From Synechocystis sp. LKSZ1 (GTDB taxonomy: Bacteria > Cyanobacteriota > Cyanobacteriia > Cyanobacteriales > Microcystaceae), in contig NZ_AP031572.1 of NCBI RefSeq assembly GCF_040436315.1, positions 186,001 through 250,000 of the forward strand: a stretch of 64,000 nucleotides of DNA, given 5' to 3'. The notes beneath the pieces are model-generated. The model did not search any database and was not told the origin of the DNA. It saw only the letters and a program-made list of their open reading frames with translations. Below are positions 35,520 through 44,928 of the stretch, piece by piece (position 1 is the stretch's first letter; each line of letters begins with the position of its first letter). Both the position numbers and the translations under genes were made by a program.

Positions 35520-36809
35520 TCAGTGGGTCAAGAAATGGAGGGCGGCTGCCAGGGAGTCTTGGTTGAGAGGGGTTTCCTGGGGGTTTAACCAGGGCCATTG
35601 GGTCTCAATAATCTTTTCCGTCAAGTATTGCACCGTCGGATAGAGAGGGCCTTGATGAACACCTTTAGCAAAGGCCAATATCGCCTCAGCGCATTGACGG
35701 GGATCATGGTGTTCGACTAGCCAGGCCTGACCTGCTACTCCCATGGATTGGTAAGTTTCCGGATGATCTAGATAGGACTGGAGATGGTAGTGAATATCTT
35801 CGATTTCCTGGCCCAAGCGGACATTGCCGACGGTCTGCTCCGGAAGTTGGCCGTACCAACCGATGGGAGTCACTAAACTAGGAAGGCCATGGCTCCAGAT
35901 GCGGAGTTGACTGGCCGACGCCTCTCCCATGGTGGGATAGCGTAAATTCAAGGCCAATGCCGCCTTTGCCAGGGCCGCTTCGAGATCGACTTCCGGGACA
36001 AAGCCTCGTACCGTCACAAAATCTTCTAGGCTGAGGGCCTTGATCTGGTCTTGAATCCCCTGAGTATCCCACAGTTCACCGTAGATATCGAGCCGAAAAG
36101 CCTGGCGCTGGGGGAACTGGGCCAAGGCCTCAAGAATTCGATCCAGGTGACGATTCTTACTAATGAAGCCAAAAATAATCAAGGAGTAGGGGGGAGATAA
36201 CTGGGGCTTAGGGACGGACGAAGCCGGGGCCGCGTAGGGTAAGGGCACATAACCTGTCAGGGAAGGATTTTGATCCAACAGTCTTTGGTAGGCATAGCGA
36301 CTATGACTAATCACTCCCTTGGCACTCCTCAGGGCCAAAGCCGTGAGAGGAAATTGCTCCACTTGCTCCGGAGTGGGGACGACCTTGCCGTCAAAGCAGT
36401 CTAGAGTTGCTGGAGCCTCTGCCTCATAATAGTACAAAAGCTGACGAAAATAGTCCCTCAAATCGGGGTGAGCCTTGTAAATTTCACTAAAGAGACCGTA
36501 TAAATTCCAATCGTGGAGAATAACAATTCCCGGACAATACTGGCTTATTTGCCAAATACTTTGGTGAAATTGCCGATTATTGCCGATATTGTAAAAATTA
36601 ATATCCCCTAGGTGAATTTTCCGCCAGGGAAGATCGTCAGGACGATAGACCTCCACCGATGCCAGGCCTTCAAGCGGGGGCTCATAATCAGGATCCGTCG
36701 TCCAGAGCGTGACCTCACTATGTTCCTGTAGAGAGGGAAGGAGTCGAAGGCTGTAGTTCGCAATGTCTGTCTTGGCGGGTGGTAGGGGCGAAAACCAGTT
36801 TATTTTCAT
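35520..36809 (-). CDS. GT4-type glycosyltransferase
   Basis: 429 residues with a GT-B fold pattern. N-terminal MKINWFSPLPPAKTDIANYS is the usual acceptor-domain start, and the mid-protein SPPYSLIIFGFISKNRHLDRI is the start of the donor domain. The donor-site region GEASASQLRIWSHGLPSLVT replaces the common EGFG...EAM form, so it is a divergent member. Its ATG overlaps the stop of the upstream glycosyltransferase by 4 bases, indicating translational coupling. Sugar and acceptor are unknown; with its neighbours it probably builds a surface polysaccharide. Confidence 0.82.
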   Translation of the reverse strand: MKINWFSPLPPAKTDIANYSLRLLPSLQEHSEVTLWTTDPDYEPPLEGLASVEVYRPDDLPWRKIHLGDINFYNIGNNRQFHQSIWQISQYCPGIVILHDWNLYGLFSEIYKAHPDLRDYFRQLLYYYEAEAPATLDCFDGKVVPTPEQVEQFPLTALALRSAKGVISHSRYAYQRLLDQNPSLTGYVPLPYAAPASSVPKPQLSPPYSLIIFGFISKNRHLDRILEALAQFPQRQAFRLDIYGELWDTQGIQDQIKALSLEDFVTVRGFVPEVDLEAALAKAALALNLRYPTMGEASASQLRIWSHGLPSLVTPIGWYGQLPEQTVGNVRLGQEIEDIHYHLQSYLDHPETYQSMGVAGQAWLVEHHDPRQCAEAILAFAKGVHQGPLYPTVQYLTEKIIETQWPWLNPQETPLNQDSLAAALHFLTH

Positions 36810-37852
36810 GCGAGCAGTTTCTGAATAACGTTAGACCAAGTGATGTTTAATTCCTGATAGCGAGCTCGAGCGGCTTGCCCCAACTGGGTGGCCCAAGTTC
36901 GATTTTCCCAAAGTTCATCCATCGCCTTGGCGAGAGCAAGGGGATTCGCCTCCACCACTAGGCCAGTCTGACGGTCTTCAATAAACTCTAAGGGGCCTCC
37001 GGAATCCTGGCAGGTGAGTACGGGTTTAGCGGCCAGCATCCCCTCCAGGGTCACGTAGCCATAATCTTCCTCAAAGGGCGGATAGATCACTCCCAGGGCC
37101 TTGGCATAGTACTCCAGTTTTTGCTGTTCAGTGATGGAGCCCACAAACAGGGCCCGTTCTCCAAGACCGAGTTGCTCCACTTTTTGTTTAAGAATGGCAT
37201 TAAAATTGCCTTCTGCTTTTCCCGCAAAAACGACCTTGACAGGATGACTGGTTTTGCCCAGAGCCTCAAGGATCAAATCCTGACGCTTCATCGAGTTCAT
37301 GCGGCTAGGAAAGAAAAAGTAACCCTCCTCGGGTTCACAGTAGAAACGGTCGGCATCCTTGGGAGGATGGTAGAGGGGTTGTGAGTCCACCTGATTAAAG
37401 GCCTTGAGGCGCTTGGCTACATTGCGGGAATTGCTAAAAATGGCATGGGCCTCGGCACAGGCGTGGTTATCGGCCCGAACTACACTGTCCCGAATTTGAT
37501 CTCCCAAGGGGCCACTTTCCAAAGCTTCAAAGATCGGGTTATCCCAAAGTTCATAGGCCTGGCGGTACTGGTGTAAAATCCAGAGCACCTTGCAGGGATG
37601 GGAAACGAGATAAGCAGGAAATTTCAAGGCAATCACGCGGTCAATTGTCTTACCGTAGGAGCTGGATAGGTCGAGGAGACGACACATCAGCATACTGTCG
37701 AGAATTCGCTCCGGGGGATAGTCAAAGAAGGGAATCGCAACAATTTCCGCCTCATGGCCGGCCTGCCCGAGGGCCTGGCATAATTCTTCAGCGTGGATTT
37801 CTGCTCCCCCCCGGATGAAGGGGGCTTGGGTTGTCGCAATAATCAGTCGCAT
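36806..37852 (-). CDS. GT4-type glycosyltransferase
   Basis: 348 residues from the ATG at 37852; a TTG three codons upstream is the only longer option. N-terminal MRLIIATTQAPFIRGGAEIHAEEL is typical of GT4 enzymes (motif IRGGAEIH). The donor domain has FFFPSRMNSMKRQDLILEAL (seen as SRMNSMKRQDL) and the nucleotide-sugar site PPFEEDYGYVTLEGMLAAKP (as EEDYGYVTLEGM). It transfers an unknown sugar, probably to a lipid-linked or surface glycan. It is the third gene of the operon, 16 bases after the coiled-coil methyltransferase. Confidence 0.88.
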   Translation of the reverse strand: MRLIIATTQAPFIRGGAEIHAEELCQALGQAGHEAEIVAIPFFDYPPERILDSMLMCRLLDLSSSYGKTIDRVIALKFPAYLVSHPCKVLWILHQYRQAYELWDNPIFEALESGPLGDQIRDSVVRADNHACAEAHAIFSNSRNVAKRLKAFNQVDSQPLYHPPKDADRFYCEPEEGYFFFPSRMNSMKRQDLILEALGKTSHPVKVVFAGKAEGNFNAILKQKVEQLGLGERALFVGSITEQQKLEYYAKALGVIYPPFEEDYGYVTLEGMLAAKPVLTCQDSGGPLEFIEDRQTGLVVEANPLALAKAMDELWENRTWATQLGQAARARYQELNITWSNVIQKLLA

Positions 37853-37868
37853 ATGTGTCAATTAGTAA

Positions 37869-39404
37869 TCATTTAGAAGCAATAATGGCGTAATCCATTG
37901 GCCCATAAAAATACTGATTAAAGCGACGAGCTAGGTCACTCTCCTCAGAAAGGCGCCGGTTGCTGGAAGGGTTCAAGGGCAGAATTTGGACAGCAGAAAA
38001 ACCGGCCTGTTCGACTAGAAATTGAGTTGTGAGGGAGGGAAGAGGCTGACGATGGGTGGGATCCAGATAAAAATCACGACTGCCGACTAGCAGATTATCC
38101 GGATTAGGGGTTTCCAAGATTAACAGGCCGCCGGGCCGTAAAACCCGATGGATTTCTTGAAGCAACTGCACCAAGGTCGGAAACGGAAGATGCTCAATGA
38201 CATGAAAGCTGGTAATGACAGCTATCTCAGAATTTTCTAAGGTTTGAAGGTAGGCCAGGGCCTCCCCGGTGATAACGTTGAAGCCTTGTTTTTGGCAGTG
38301 TTTAACGGCCTGATGGTTCAGATCAATACCCCGGCCCTGATAGCCTTGAGCGTTGACGAGGGCCAGCCATTCCCCCCGGCCACAACCCAAGTCTAGGATG
38401 ATATCTTCTCCTGTCCCCAATCCAGGAACCTGGGCCAAAAAGGGGAGATAGATCGAAAGGCGCTGGCGAATTTCAGCGGGATTACCCCGAAAACGGTCTT
38501 CGAGGGCCAGATAGAGAGCATCTAGATCCAAAGCCTGCGGTAGAGAGGATTCCCCTGCTGAAGAGACTGGGTTCTGAATCCGTTGGAGTTCCTGACGGAG
38601 AAGTTGAATTTCTTGGCCATATCGTTCTTCTTGGGCCTGGAGTTGTTGGCTTAGGGCCTCCACCTGATTCTGGAGCAGATCCAGGCGGTACTGGCTCTGG
38701 TCTGCCAGCATTTCTCCCCCTGCTACTTGTTGCTCCAGTTGCTTAACTTGACCGGTTAACTCTGTTAATTGTCGTCCCTGCTTTTGTTGACGAGTGTCTG
38801 CCTCGTAGAGATGCCACTTGTGGAGATCAAAATTACGATTCTGGAGTTGACTCAGGTAATTAATCTGGCCAATCAAATCCTGAAAAACATTGCCTACATG
38901 GGTCAGATCGCGGTGGGTTTGTTGGCGTAGGGATTGCAATTGCTCCGTCGTTCTCTGTACGAGGCCCAGGGCCTCCTGTAGGGCCGCTAGTAGGTTGGCA
39001 TTGACCTCCCGCTGATCCCGGAAAATCAGATTAAACGCCTTCAGCAGAGATGTCTGGAAGAGCTTCAGGGAATTGTAGGGAAATTGTTCAAAGCGTTGGG
39101 CCAAACGCTCTCGGACTTGGGCGCGGGCGGCCGCATTCTGAAGAAAGCCGGTAATATAGGTGATTCTGTCTTGGAGTTCATTAACGGGGGGAACCGGCGT
39201 AGTGAGGAATTCTCCAACCGTGAGCCGGAGCGGTGGTAGGGTGGTGAGTTGGGAGGTCGGCGCTTGAACGGGCAGGGATAGACTGGTGACGAGCAATGGG
39301 GGAATGGGGGACTGGCCCAATCGTTGGCGACGCTCCTGGGCTATCTGGAGCCGAGAAAGTAGTTGAGTTGAGGTGAAGGGCGGAGCAGATTGTTCCAGTA
39401 CCAT
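37869..39404 (-). CDS. Coiled-coil protein with C-terminal SAM methyltransferase domain
   Basis: About 511 residues from the ATG at 39404; a GTG at 39434 would add ten. The first half is helical, with a Gln/Leu-rich coiled coil at about residues 215-290. The C-terminal third is a class I methyltransferase: ILDLGCGRGEWLALV (motif I), GIDLNHQAV (motif II), ITSFHVIEHLP and LRPGGLLILETPNPDN. The GCGRGEW form with a coiled coil recalls enzymes that cap or regulate chain length of O-antigen-like polysaccharides. That role is inferred from this resemblance and from the flanking glycosyltransferases. Confidence 0.82.
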   Translation of the reverse strand: MVLEQSAPPFTSTQLLSRLQIAQERRQRLGQSPIPPLLVTSLSLPVQAPTSQLTTLPPLRLTVGEFLTTPVPPVNELQDRITYITGFLQNAAARAQVRERLAQRFEQFPYNSLKLFQTSLLKAFNLIFRDQREVNANLLAALQEALGLVQRTTEQLQSLRQQTHRDLTHVGNVFQDLIGQINYLSQLQNRNFDLHKWHLYEADTRQQKQGRQLTELTGQVKQLEQQVAGGEMLADQSQYRLDLLQNQVEALSQQLQAQEERYGQEIQLLRQELQRIQNPVSSAGESSLPQALDLDALYLALEDRFRGNPAEIRQRLSIYLPFLAQVPGLGTGEDIILDLGCGRGEWLALVNAQGYQGRGIDLNHQAVKHCQKQGFNVITGEALAYLQTLENSEIAVITSFHVIEHLPFPTLVQLLQEIHRVLRPGGLLILETPNPDNLLVGSRDFYLDPTHRQPLPSLTTQFLVEQAGFSAVQILPLNPSSNRRLSEESDLARRFNQYFYGPMDYAIIASK

Positions 39405-39478
39405 GGCCAAGAAATAGTCGATCTTGTTAAGCACCCCGTTAGTATAACCTTCTTGCTGTCTTCACTGAAAATAGGGGA

Positions 39479-40972
39479 CTAAAGCACTGACGTTAGCGGT
39501 AAAAACTTGGCGAGAATTTGCTGGGGGTAAGGAAGCGCTACCAGGGCCGCGGCTTGGGCCAAGGTCTCTGATGAAGTCCTAAAGGTGGTTTGGGAAGGAC
39601 GTTCTTGCAGAGAAACCAGTGTTTTGAGTTGTCGAAAAGCCTGCAGGGCCACTGTGGGAAAAAAAGAAAATTTACCTGGTAAAACGCAAAGATAGTTGCT
39701 CTGGGGATCGGCTTCAATCCAATAACTGTAGCGACGCTTTTGCTCATCATCACTAACAAATTCCGTCTTAATGCAGTCGTAACTGTAGAGGTGGCGGCGG
39801 TAGAGGTTTTCTCTGCCAAAATAGCGCTCTGCCGCATCCAACAGGGGTTCAATATCCATTGCCTCTAGGTTATCACCGTTGGTATAGCCGGAGTTGGCCA
39901 GCATGGAATAGCTCAGGGTCATTTCCTCCCGTTGGGGGGATTGGACAAAATGGTTGAAGTGGAAGCGGTTTTTGGTGGACATCCGTACAAAATTGAGATC
40001 ACTCAGAGCCGGATAGGCCACGATCATGGCACTACGGCTTTGTTTAAGGCGGGCCCGCACCTGCAATTCCCCTAAAATTGACCCGAAACCGGCCCCAACT
40101 GCAAAAATAAAGGCCTGGGCCTTGAGATGTTTACGTTGTCCTGTTCCGGTACGATACACCAGACTTTTGAGGCGCACCGGGCCATAGCGGTCGCTATTCA
40201 AGGTTTCGAGCTGAATGCCCGTTTCAATCGTTACCCCCAGGGCCAGGGCGCTAGCTACACAGTCCCGCAAAATGGCGTAGGTATCCATCGCGCAATCCAG
40301 ACTGCGAATCAGAGCGTAGTCCCCTGGCCCAAAACCAAAGGATTGGTCAAACGCTTGGCAAAGTTGCTGGAGAGGTGCCGGATTAGCTAGTAGGGTACAG
40401 GCAAGACCTTCATAATTTTCCACCTGGGCATAGCTCGGAGCCTGGCATTGGTCTTGATGCAACCAGTTGTGACCCCGGCCGTAGGCCATTTCTAAACGGC
40501 CCAGAACTCGCTTGAGTTGGAGTTGCATCTGCACCTGTTCCCCCTTCAGGCCGGAGAGGTGAAGTTCGGGGGCCTGCTGGCGGGGATGGATTAAATAAAC
40601 TGGATTGGGATTAAACCAGCCTTCCGGATGGGCCTGAATTTGGGGCTGAAAATAACCGGTGGCCGCCTCCACTAAACCAACATTGCAGCGGTGGCCAAAA
40701 TAGGGGCTATAGCCGTTAATCAAGTCTTCTAAACTGTTAACGCAGTTCATAAAGGTTTGGCCGTCATCCTGCCCCGAATAGAGAGCCCCACTGTGGAACC
40801 AGCCCTCTAATTTGCCGGAAGAACCCGCTCCGAGTTGGTCTTGTTGTTCGAGGAGTCTTATGGACAACGTACTATGGCGGGCTATGTATTCACTAATGGC
40901 TACCCCAGCAATGCCTCCCCCTACAACGGCAACATCTACGGATTCAATCGCTGAGGCTTGGATTTCCGGCAT
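39479..40972 (-). CDS. FAD-dependent oxidoreductase (DAO/glycerol-3-phosphate dehydrogenase-like)
   Basis: 497 residues. The dinucleotide fold starts at residue 13 with VAVVGGGIAGVAISEYIAR; SGKLEGWFHSGALY and the later FIFAVGAGFGSILGEL fit the D-amino-acid oxidase/GlpD superfamily. It has no signal peptide. The substrate is unknown. It is first in a minus-strand set with a methyltransferase and three glycosyltransferases (74-base gap to the next gene), so a role in modifying a sugar or lipid carrier is possible but unproven. It is divergent from the ferritin-like gene. Confidence 0.8.
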   Translation of the reverse strand: MPEIQASAIESVDVAVVGGGIAGVAISEYIARHSTLSIRLLEQQDQLGAGSSGKLEGWFHSGALYSGQDDGQTFMNCVNSLEDLINGYSPYFGHRCNVGLVEAATGYFQPQIQAHPEGWFNPNPVYLIHPRQQAPELHLSGLKGEQVQMQLQLKRVLGRLEMAYGRGHNWLHQDQCQAPSYAQVENYEGLACTLLANPAPLQQLCQAFDQSFGFGPGDYALIRSLDCAMDTYAILRDCVASALALGVTIETGIQLETLNSDRYGPVRLKSLVYRTGTGQRKHLKAQAFIFAVGAGFGSILGELQVRARLKQSRSAMIVAYPALSDLNFVRMSTKNRFHFNHFVQSPQREEMTLSYSMLANSGYTNGDNLEAMDIEPLLDAAERYFGRENLYRRHLYSYDCIKTEFVSDDEQKRRYSYWIEADPQSNYLCVLPGKFSFFPTVALQAFRQLKTLVSLQERPSQTTFRTSSETLAQAAALVALPYPQQILAKFLPLTSVL

Positions 40973-41095
40973 AGCAGTCTAGACAATTGGAGATCGGTTA
41001 AAATTTGAAAATTTCAATCTCAAAATTAGCACCAATCCTTTTAATACAGGGCCTTTTGGGCTAACTTTTGTCCCCATTTCCCTTGCCAATTCCCT

Positions 41096-41950
41096 ATGCG
41101 CCTCGGTAGTGAAGACCACAAGCTGTTATTTTGTCGTAGCTTCCTCGACAGTTACCTAGACTACGAACCCGAAAACCTGCCTTGGCCCGACCTTAAGGGC
41201 CAGGATCTCGAAAAGCTCCGCAGTATTCCCTTCTGGCGAGAGGCTTTGGTAACAGAACAGAGAGCCGGGGCCATGGTGACAGCCTTTGCCCAAAGCCAAG
41301 TTGATCCTTGGCTACGCCAGGCTATTACCCTTCAGGGCCAAGAAGAACAACGCCACGCCCGTCTGGTGGCCTTTCTGATTGAGCATTACGGCATTGAAAT
41401 TCCGCCTGTCCCTGAGTCTCCCGTCCCGGCCCCGGTAGAAACGGCTTTTATCGATTTTGGTTTTGAGGAATGCCTCGATTCCTTTTTTGCCTTCGGTATG
41501 TTTGGCATTGCTCGCCAGGCCCAGTATTTGCCGGAGGCTATGTTTCAGATTTTTGACCCAATCCTCGATGAAGAAGCCCGGCATATCGTCTTCTTTATCA
41601 ACTGGTTAACCTATTGTCAGTGTCACCAGGGCCAGCCCGATTGGTTGCGGGGACTGAATAGTCTATGGCACTATGGCAGAGCTTTGAATAACTTAGCCAA
41701 AACCTTCGGCGGTGCCGCTACGGCGGGGGAAAGCACTTCCTTTACCGTTACCGAGGCCCGTCACTTCATGGATGACCTGACCTCCGAATTATTTTTTGAG
41801 ATTTGTTTGCAGGAAAACCACCAGCGCATGGCCCGCTTTGATTCCCAGTTGTTACAACCTCGTTTGTTACCCCGCCTTTCCCAGATGGCTCTCTCTGTTT
41901 TGCGTCTGTTTAAGAAACGTCCGCCCCTGACCATTGCCCAAAAGTCCTAA
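41096..41950 (+). CDS. Ferritin-like di-iron protein
   Basis: 284 residues, mostly helical. Two Glu/His metal motifs are visible: QGQEEQRHARLV (residues about 82-93) and DPILDEEARHIVFF (about 154-167), with additional Glu residues at about 60 and 130. This is the ExxH pattern of ferritin-like carboxylate-bridged di-iron proteins (oxygenases, aldehyde- or hydroxylase-type). A long loop rich in Pro separates the helices. It is immediately followed by a transporter gene and a GT21-like enzyme, so it may act on a membrane lipid. The substrate is unknown. Confidence 0.75.
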   Translation: MRLGSEDHKLLFCRSFLDSYLDYEPENLPWPDLKGQDLEKLRSIPFWREALVTEQRAGAMVTAFAQSQVDPWLRQAITLQGQEEQRHARLVAFLIEHYGIEIPPVPESPVPAPVETAFIDFGFEECLDSFFAFGMFGIARQAQYLPEAMFQIFDPILDEEARHIVFFINWLTYCQCHQGQPDWLRGLNSLWHYGRALNNLAKTFGGAATAGESTSFTVTEARHFMDDLTSELFFEICLQENHQRMARFDSQLLQPRLLPRLSQMALSVLRLFKKRPPLTIAQKS

Positions 41951-41962
41951 CCCTCTGAACCT

Positions 41963-42859
41963 GTGACCCCTACCTCGACCCTTAATCCCAAAACCCTAAC
42001 CCTGTTGGCCCTAATTGTCATGACCCAAGTGTTAGGAGACATCTGGCTTAGTCGAGGCATGAAGTTATTTGGCCCTATCACCAGCTATCAAGGGCCGGCC
42101 CTCCTGGCCCTCTTGGCCTATCTGTTCACTAGTCCCTGGATTGTGCTGGGGGTCGCCACCTTGGCCTGTTCACTTCTGCTCTATCTGGTGGCTGTTTCCC
42201 GTCTGGATTTAAGCCTGGTTTTGCCCCTCTTGGCTTCTAGTTACCTCCTCAATGCCTGCTTGGCCTGGCTCATCCTTGGCGAACATGTGTCTGCTCTGCG
42301 CTGGGTTGCCACCCTCCTAATTGCCCTGGGCGTTTACGTGGTTTTCCAGAGTGAACGTCAGCGACAAAAACAGCAATCCCAAGCTCTGGGAATATCATCG
42401 GCCCCACCGCTAGTCGCCTCTACCCGTAAGTCCAACCGACCCCGTCCTAATTCCTGGCTCCTGGCTTTTCCCCTGGGTTTATCCCTGTCCAAGGTTTGGC
42501 TGGGGATTTTGCTGGTGGTCTTGGCGGATTCCTGCGGTGATCTCCTAGTAACTCAAGGAATGAAACGCATTGGCCCCTTGGCCCTGAATTCTCCCCGAGC
42601 CGTGCTAGGGTTTATCAGTCGTATCCTCCGTCATCCCTGGATTCTAGGCGGGATTAGTTGCCAGGCCATCGCTTTTGTTTGCTTTATTTCCCTACTCAGT
42701 TGGGCGGATATTAGCCTGGTGCGGCCAGCGACGGCCCTGGGCTACGGTGTCAGCCTATTGGGAGCCCGGTTTATCCTGCGGGAACACATTACCCCCGAAC
42801 GGTGGCTGGGCAGTTCCATCATTGGCCTGGGGGTTTTTCTCATTGCACTTGATGTCTAA
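41963..42859 (+). CDS. EamA/SMR-like membrane protein made of two duplicated halves
   Basis: 298 residues from a GTG at 41963. It has about eight membrane spans arranged as two 4-span repeats. The first half has GDIWLSRGMKLFGPI and AWLILGEHVSALRWVATLLI; the second has GDLLVTQGMKRIGPL and ARFILREHITPERWLGSSII. The halves therefore align along their length and look like fused EmrE-type units. A charged linker separates them (about residues 128-165). Such proteins export drugs or flip lipid-linked sugars. It starts 12 bases after the ferritin-like gene and precedes the GT21-like gene, which favours a lipid role by inference. Confidence 0.82.
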   Translation: MTPTSTLNPKTLTLLALIVMTQVLGDIWLSRGMKLFGPITSYQGPALLALLAYLFTSPWIVLGVATLACSLLLYLVAVSRLDLSLVLPLLASSYLLNACLAWLILGEHVSALRWVATLLIALGVYVVFQSERQRQKQQSQALGISSAPPLVASTRKSNRPRPNSWLLAFPLGLSLSKVWLGILLVVLADSCGDLLVTQGMKRIGPLALNSPRAVLGFISRILRHPWILGGISCQAIAFVCFISLLSWADISLVRPATALGYGVSLLGARFILREHITPERWLGSSIIGLGVFLIALDV

Positions 42860-42929
42860 ACTGCTGCGTCAGTTAGTACAATCTCTGGGTTTACTGAATC
42901 CTTGTGTCGTGTTTTAGGAGCTTGCCTCT

Positions 42930-44087
42930 TTGCTAAATCCCGTTGATGCCCTCTCCCTACTCTGTCTTCTGCCCATCCTGGGAGGAGGGGCCTATTCGTT
43001 GCTCACGCCCTTCACCACTCAACGGTTTTTGGCCCGCCCTTTGTCGGCATCAGATTTTCAGCCGCCGGTGACGGTACTGAAGCCCGTCCGGGGCCTAGAA
43101 AAGGATCTGAAGGTTAATCTCCGTTCCATGGCCCTGCAGGACTACCCCGACTATCAAATTATTTACGCTGTCCAAGACCCCCAGGATCCGGCCCTGCCGT
43201 TGTTACAGGAACTCCAGGCTGAATTTGGCCCAGAGAAAGTCACCGTCGTTGTTGAAAACATTCAGGCCGGGGCCAATGGCAAAGTGAATAATCTACTGGG
43301 GGCCCTGACCCAGGCCCGCCATGAGGTCTTGGTCATCAGTGATAGCGATACTGTTGTGCGTCCCGATTATCTCAAAACCATCGTGGCTCCCTTGGCCGAC
43401 CTCCAGGTCGGTTGCGTTTGCACGCCCTTCAAATTAATTCAGGCCGAACGCTGGTTTGAAAAACTGGAACTCCTGGCTATTAATACCGACTTTATGCCCA
43501 GTGTTCTTTTTGCGGAAGTGACAGGGGCCTCTAAGGCCTGTTTGGGCCCGTCCCTGGCCCTGCGTTGTTCTACCCTGGAGGCACTAGGTGGCCTGGCTAG
43601 CTTAGCAGATTATCTAGTAGAGGATTTTGAACTGGGCCGCCGAGTTTGGACGAATGATCAACAGCTTGTGCTCCTACCCTATTTCATTGAAGCGGTGGTG
43701 GACTTGGCTAATAGCCGCGATTGGTGGCGCCATCAAGTCTACTGGGATCAAAATACCTATCTGGCCCGGCCCTGGGGCTTTGCCGCCACGATTATCATTA
43801 AAGCGGTTCCCTTTGCTCTGCTACTGGTAGCCCTGCGCCAAGGGGATGCTCTCAGTTGGACGATTTTGGCCGTGACCCTAGCCCTGCGAATCTTAAGCGC
43901 TCTAAGTGTGGCCTGGCAACTAAAGGACTGGGAAAGTATCCAGGCCCTGCCCTGGTTACCCCTGCGCGAGGCCCTGGCTATCATTTTTTGGGCCTTGGCC
44001 TTTTGTCAACGGACAGTGACTTGGCGAGGCGTTCAATTTAAATTGACGACCCACGGCAAAATGGTTCCCCTGAACCTAGACTCGTAA
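42930..44087 (+). CDS. GT21-type glycosyltransferase (HpnI/ceramide glucosyltransferase-like)
   Basis: 385 residues from a TTG at 42930, chosen because AGGAG lies 11 bases upstream and no ATG fits. The GT-A domain shows PVTVLKPVRGLEKDL, VISDSDTVVRPDYL (the DxD site, DSD) and the GT21 signature LADYLVEDFELGRRV with a later QxxRW-like region (WWRHQVYW). A membrane span lies at the N-terminus and about two more near the C-terminus. The family adds sugars to ceramide or, as HpnI, N-acetylglucosamine to bacteriohopanetetrol. No other hopanoid genes are in the window, so the acceptor lipid stays open. Confidence 0.82.
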   Translation: MLNPVDALSLLCLLPILGGGAYSLLTPFTTQRFLARPLSASDFQPPVTVLKPVRGLEKDLKVNLRSMALQDYPDYQIIYAVQDPQDPALPLLQELQAEFGPEKVTVVVENIQAGANGKVNNLLGALTQARHEVLVISDSDTVVRPDYLKTIVAPLADLQVGCVCTPFKLIQAERWFEKLELLAINTDFMPSVLFAEVTGASKACLGPSLALRCSTLEALGGLASLADYLVEDFELGRRVWTNDQQLVLLPYFIEAVVDLANSRDWWRHQVYWDQNTYLARPWGFAATIIIKAVPFALLLVALRQGDALSWTILAVTLALRILSALSVAWQLKDWESIQALPWLPLREALAIIFWALAFCQRTVTWRGVQFKLTTHGKMVPLNLDS

Positions 44088-44115
44088 ACTCGTTTTTTTA
44101 TCGCTGGTCTTGACC

Positions 44116-44928
44116 ATGTTTCACGGTTTTATTCCCCCAGAGCGTTACTTTGCCTACCTAACCTGGCCAAGGGTTCAAAATTTGCCCGATAAGGCCAATA
44201 CGGTGATCATTCAACCCATTGGAGCCATTGAACAGCACGGCCCCCACCTTCCTTTAATCGTTGATGCGGCCATTAGTGGTGGTGTCCTTGGTCAGGCCCT
44301 GGCCCAGTTAGCCCCCGATATTCCGGCCTACGCGCTTCCCCTGTTGTACTATGGTAAATCTAACGAACACCACGGCTTTCCTGGCACCATCACCCTCTCG
44401 GCGTCAACACTCCTGGCTATCCTGGGAGATATTGCCGACAGTCTCTACCAATCGGGTTTTCGCAAGTGGATTTTAATGAACTCCCACGGTGGCCAGCCCC
44501 AGGTGTTGGAGATTGCAGCGCGGGATCTGCACCAAAAATATCCGGATTTTCAAATTTTCCCCTTCTTTACTTGGCAAGTCCCCCACTGTGCGGCCCAACG
44601 GCTTTCCCCCCTGGAGCTAGCGCAAGGCATCCATGCGGGAGATGCAGAAACCAGTCTGATGATGGCCCTCCTGCCCCACCAGGTTGATTCTGAGCAGTTA
44701 GTTAAAGAATATCCCCAGGGCCTGCCCGAGGGCCTGTTAAGTCTAGAGGGCCAACTGCCCTTTGCCTGGTTAACCCGCGAAATTAGCCGGAGTGGTGTGA
44801 TCGGCGATGCAACCACGGCCACTGTTGAAAAAGGGGAGCAACTCCTGTCCTCCTTAGCGGCAGGCTGGGTACAGGCCATTACCGAGGTTTATCATTTTCG
44901 TCCCCTAGGGATTAAGGCGATAGACTAG
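44116..44928 (+). CDS. Creatininase-family amidohydrolase
   Basis: 270 residues from the ATG at 44116 (an in-frame TTG lies two codons upstream). Metal and catalytic motifs are in place: QPIGAIEQHGPHLPL with the EQHG metal site, YGKSNEHHGFPGTITL, NSHGGQPQ, and HAGDAETSLMMALLP (HAGxxETS). Known members hydrolyse creatinine, formamides in riboflavin/F420 routes (ArfB) or peptide-like bonds such as in mycofactocin (MftE). No such pathway is visible here, so the substrate is unknown. It overlaps the convergent recN 3' end by 17 bases. Confidence 0.88.
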   Translation: MFHGFIPPERYFAYLTWPRVQNLPDKANTVIIQPIGAIEQHGPHLPLIVDAAISGGVLGQALAQLAPDIPAYALPLLYYGKSNEHHGFPGTITLSASTLLAILGDIADSLYQSGFRKWILMNSHGGQPQVLEIAARDLHQKYPDFQIFPFFTWQVPHCAAQRLSPLELAQGIHAGDAETSLMMALLPHQVDSEQLVKEYPQGLPEGLLSLEGQLPFAWLTREISRSGVIGDATTATVEKGEQLLSSLAAGWVQAITEVYHFRPLGIKAID

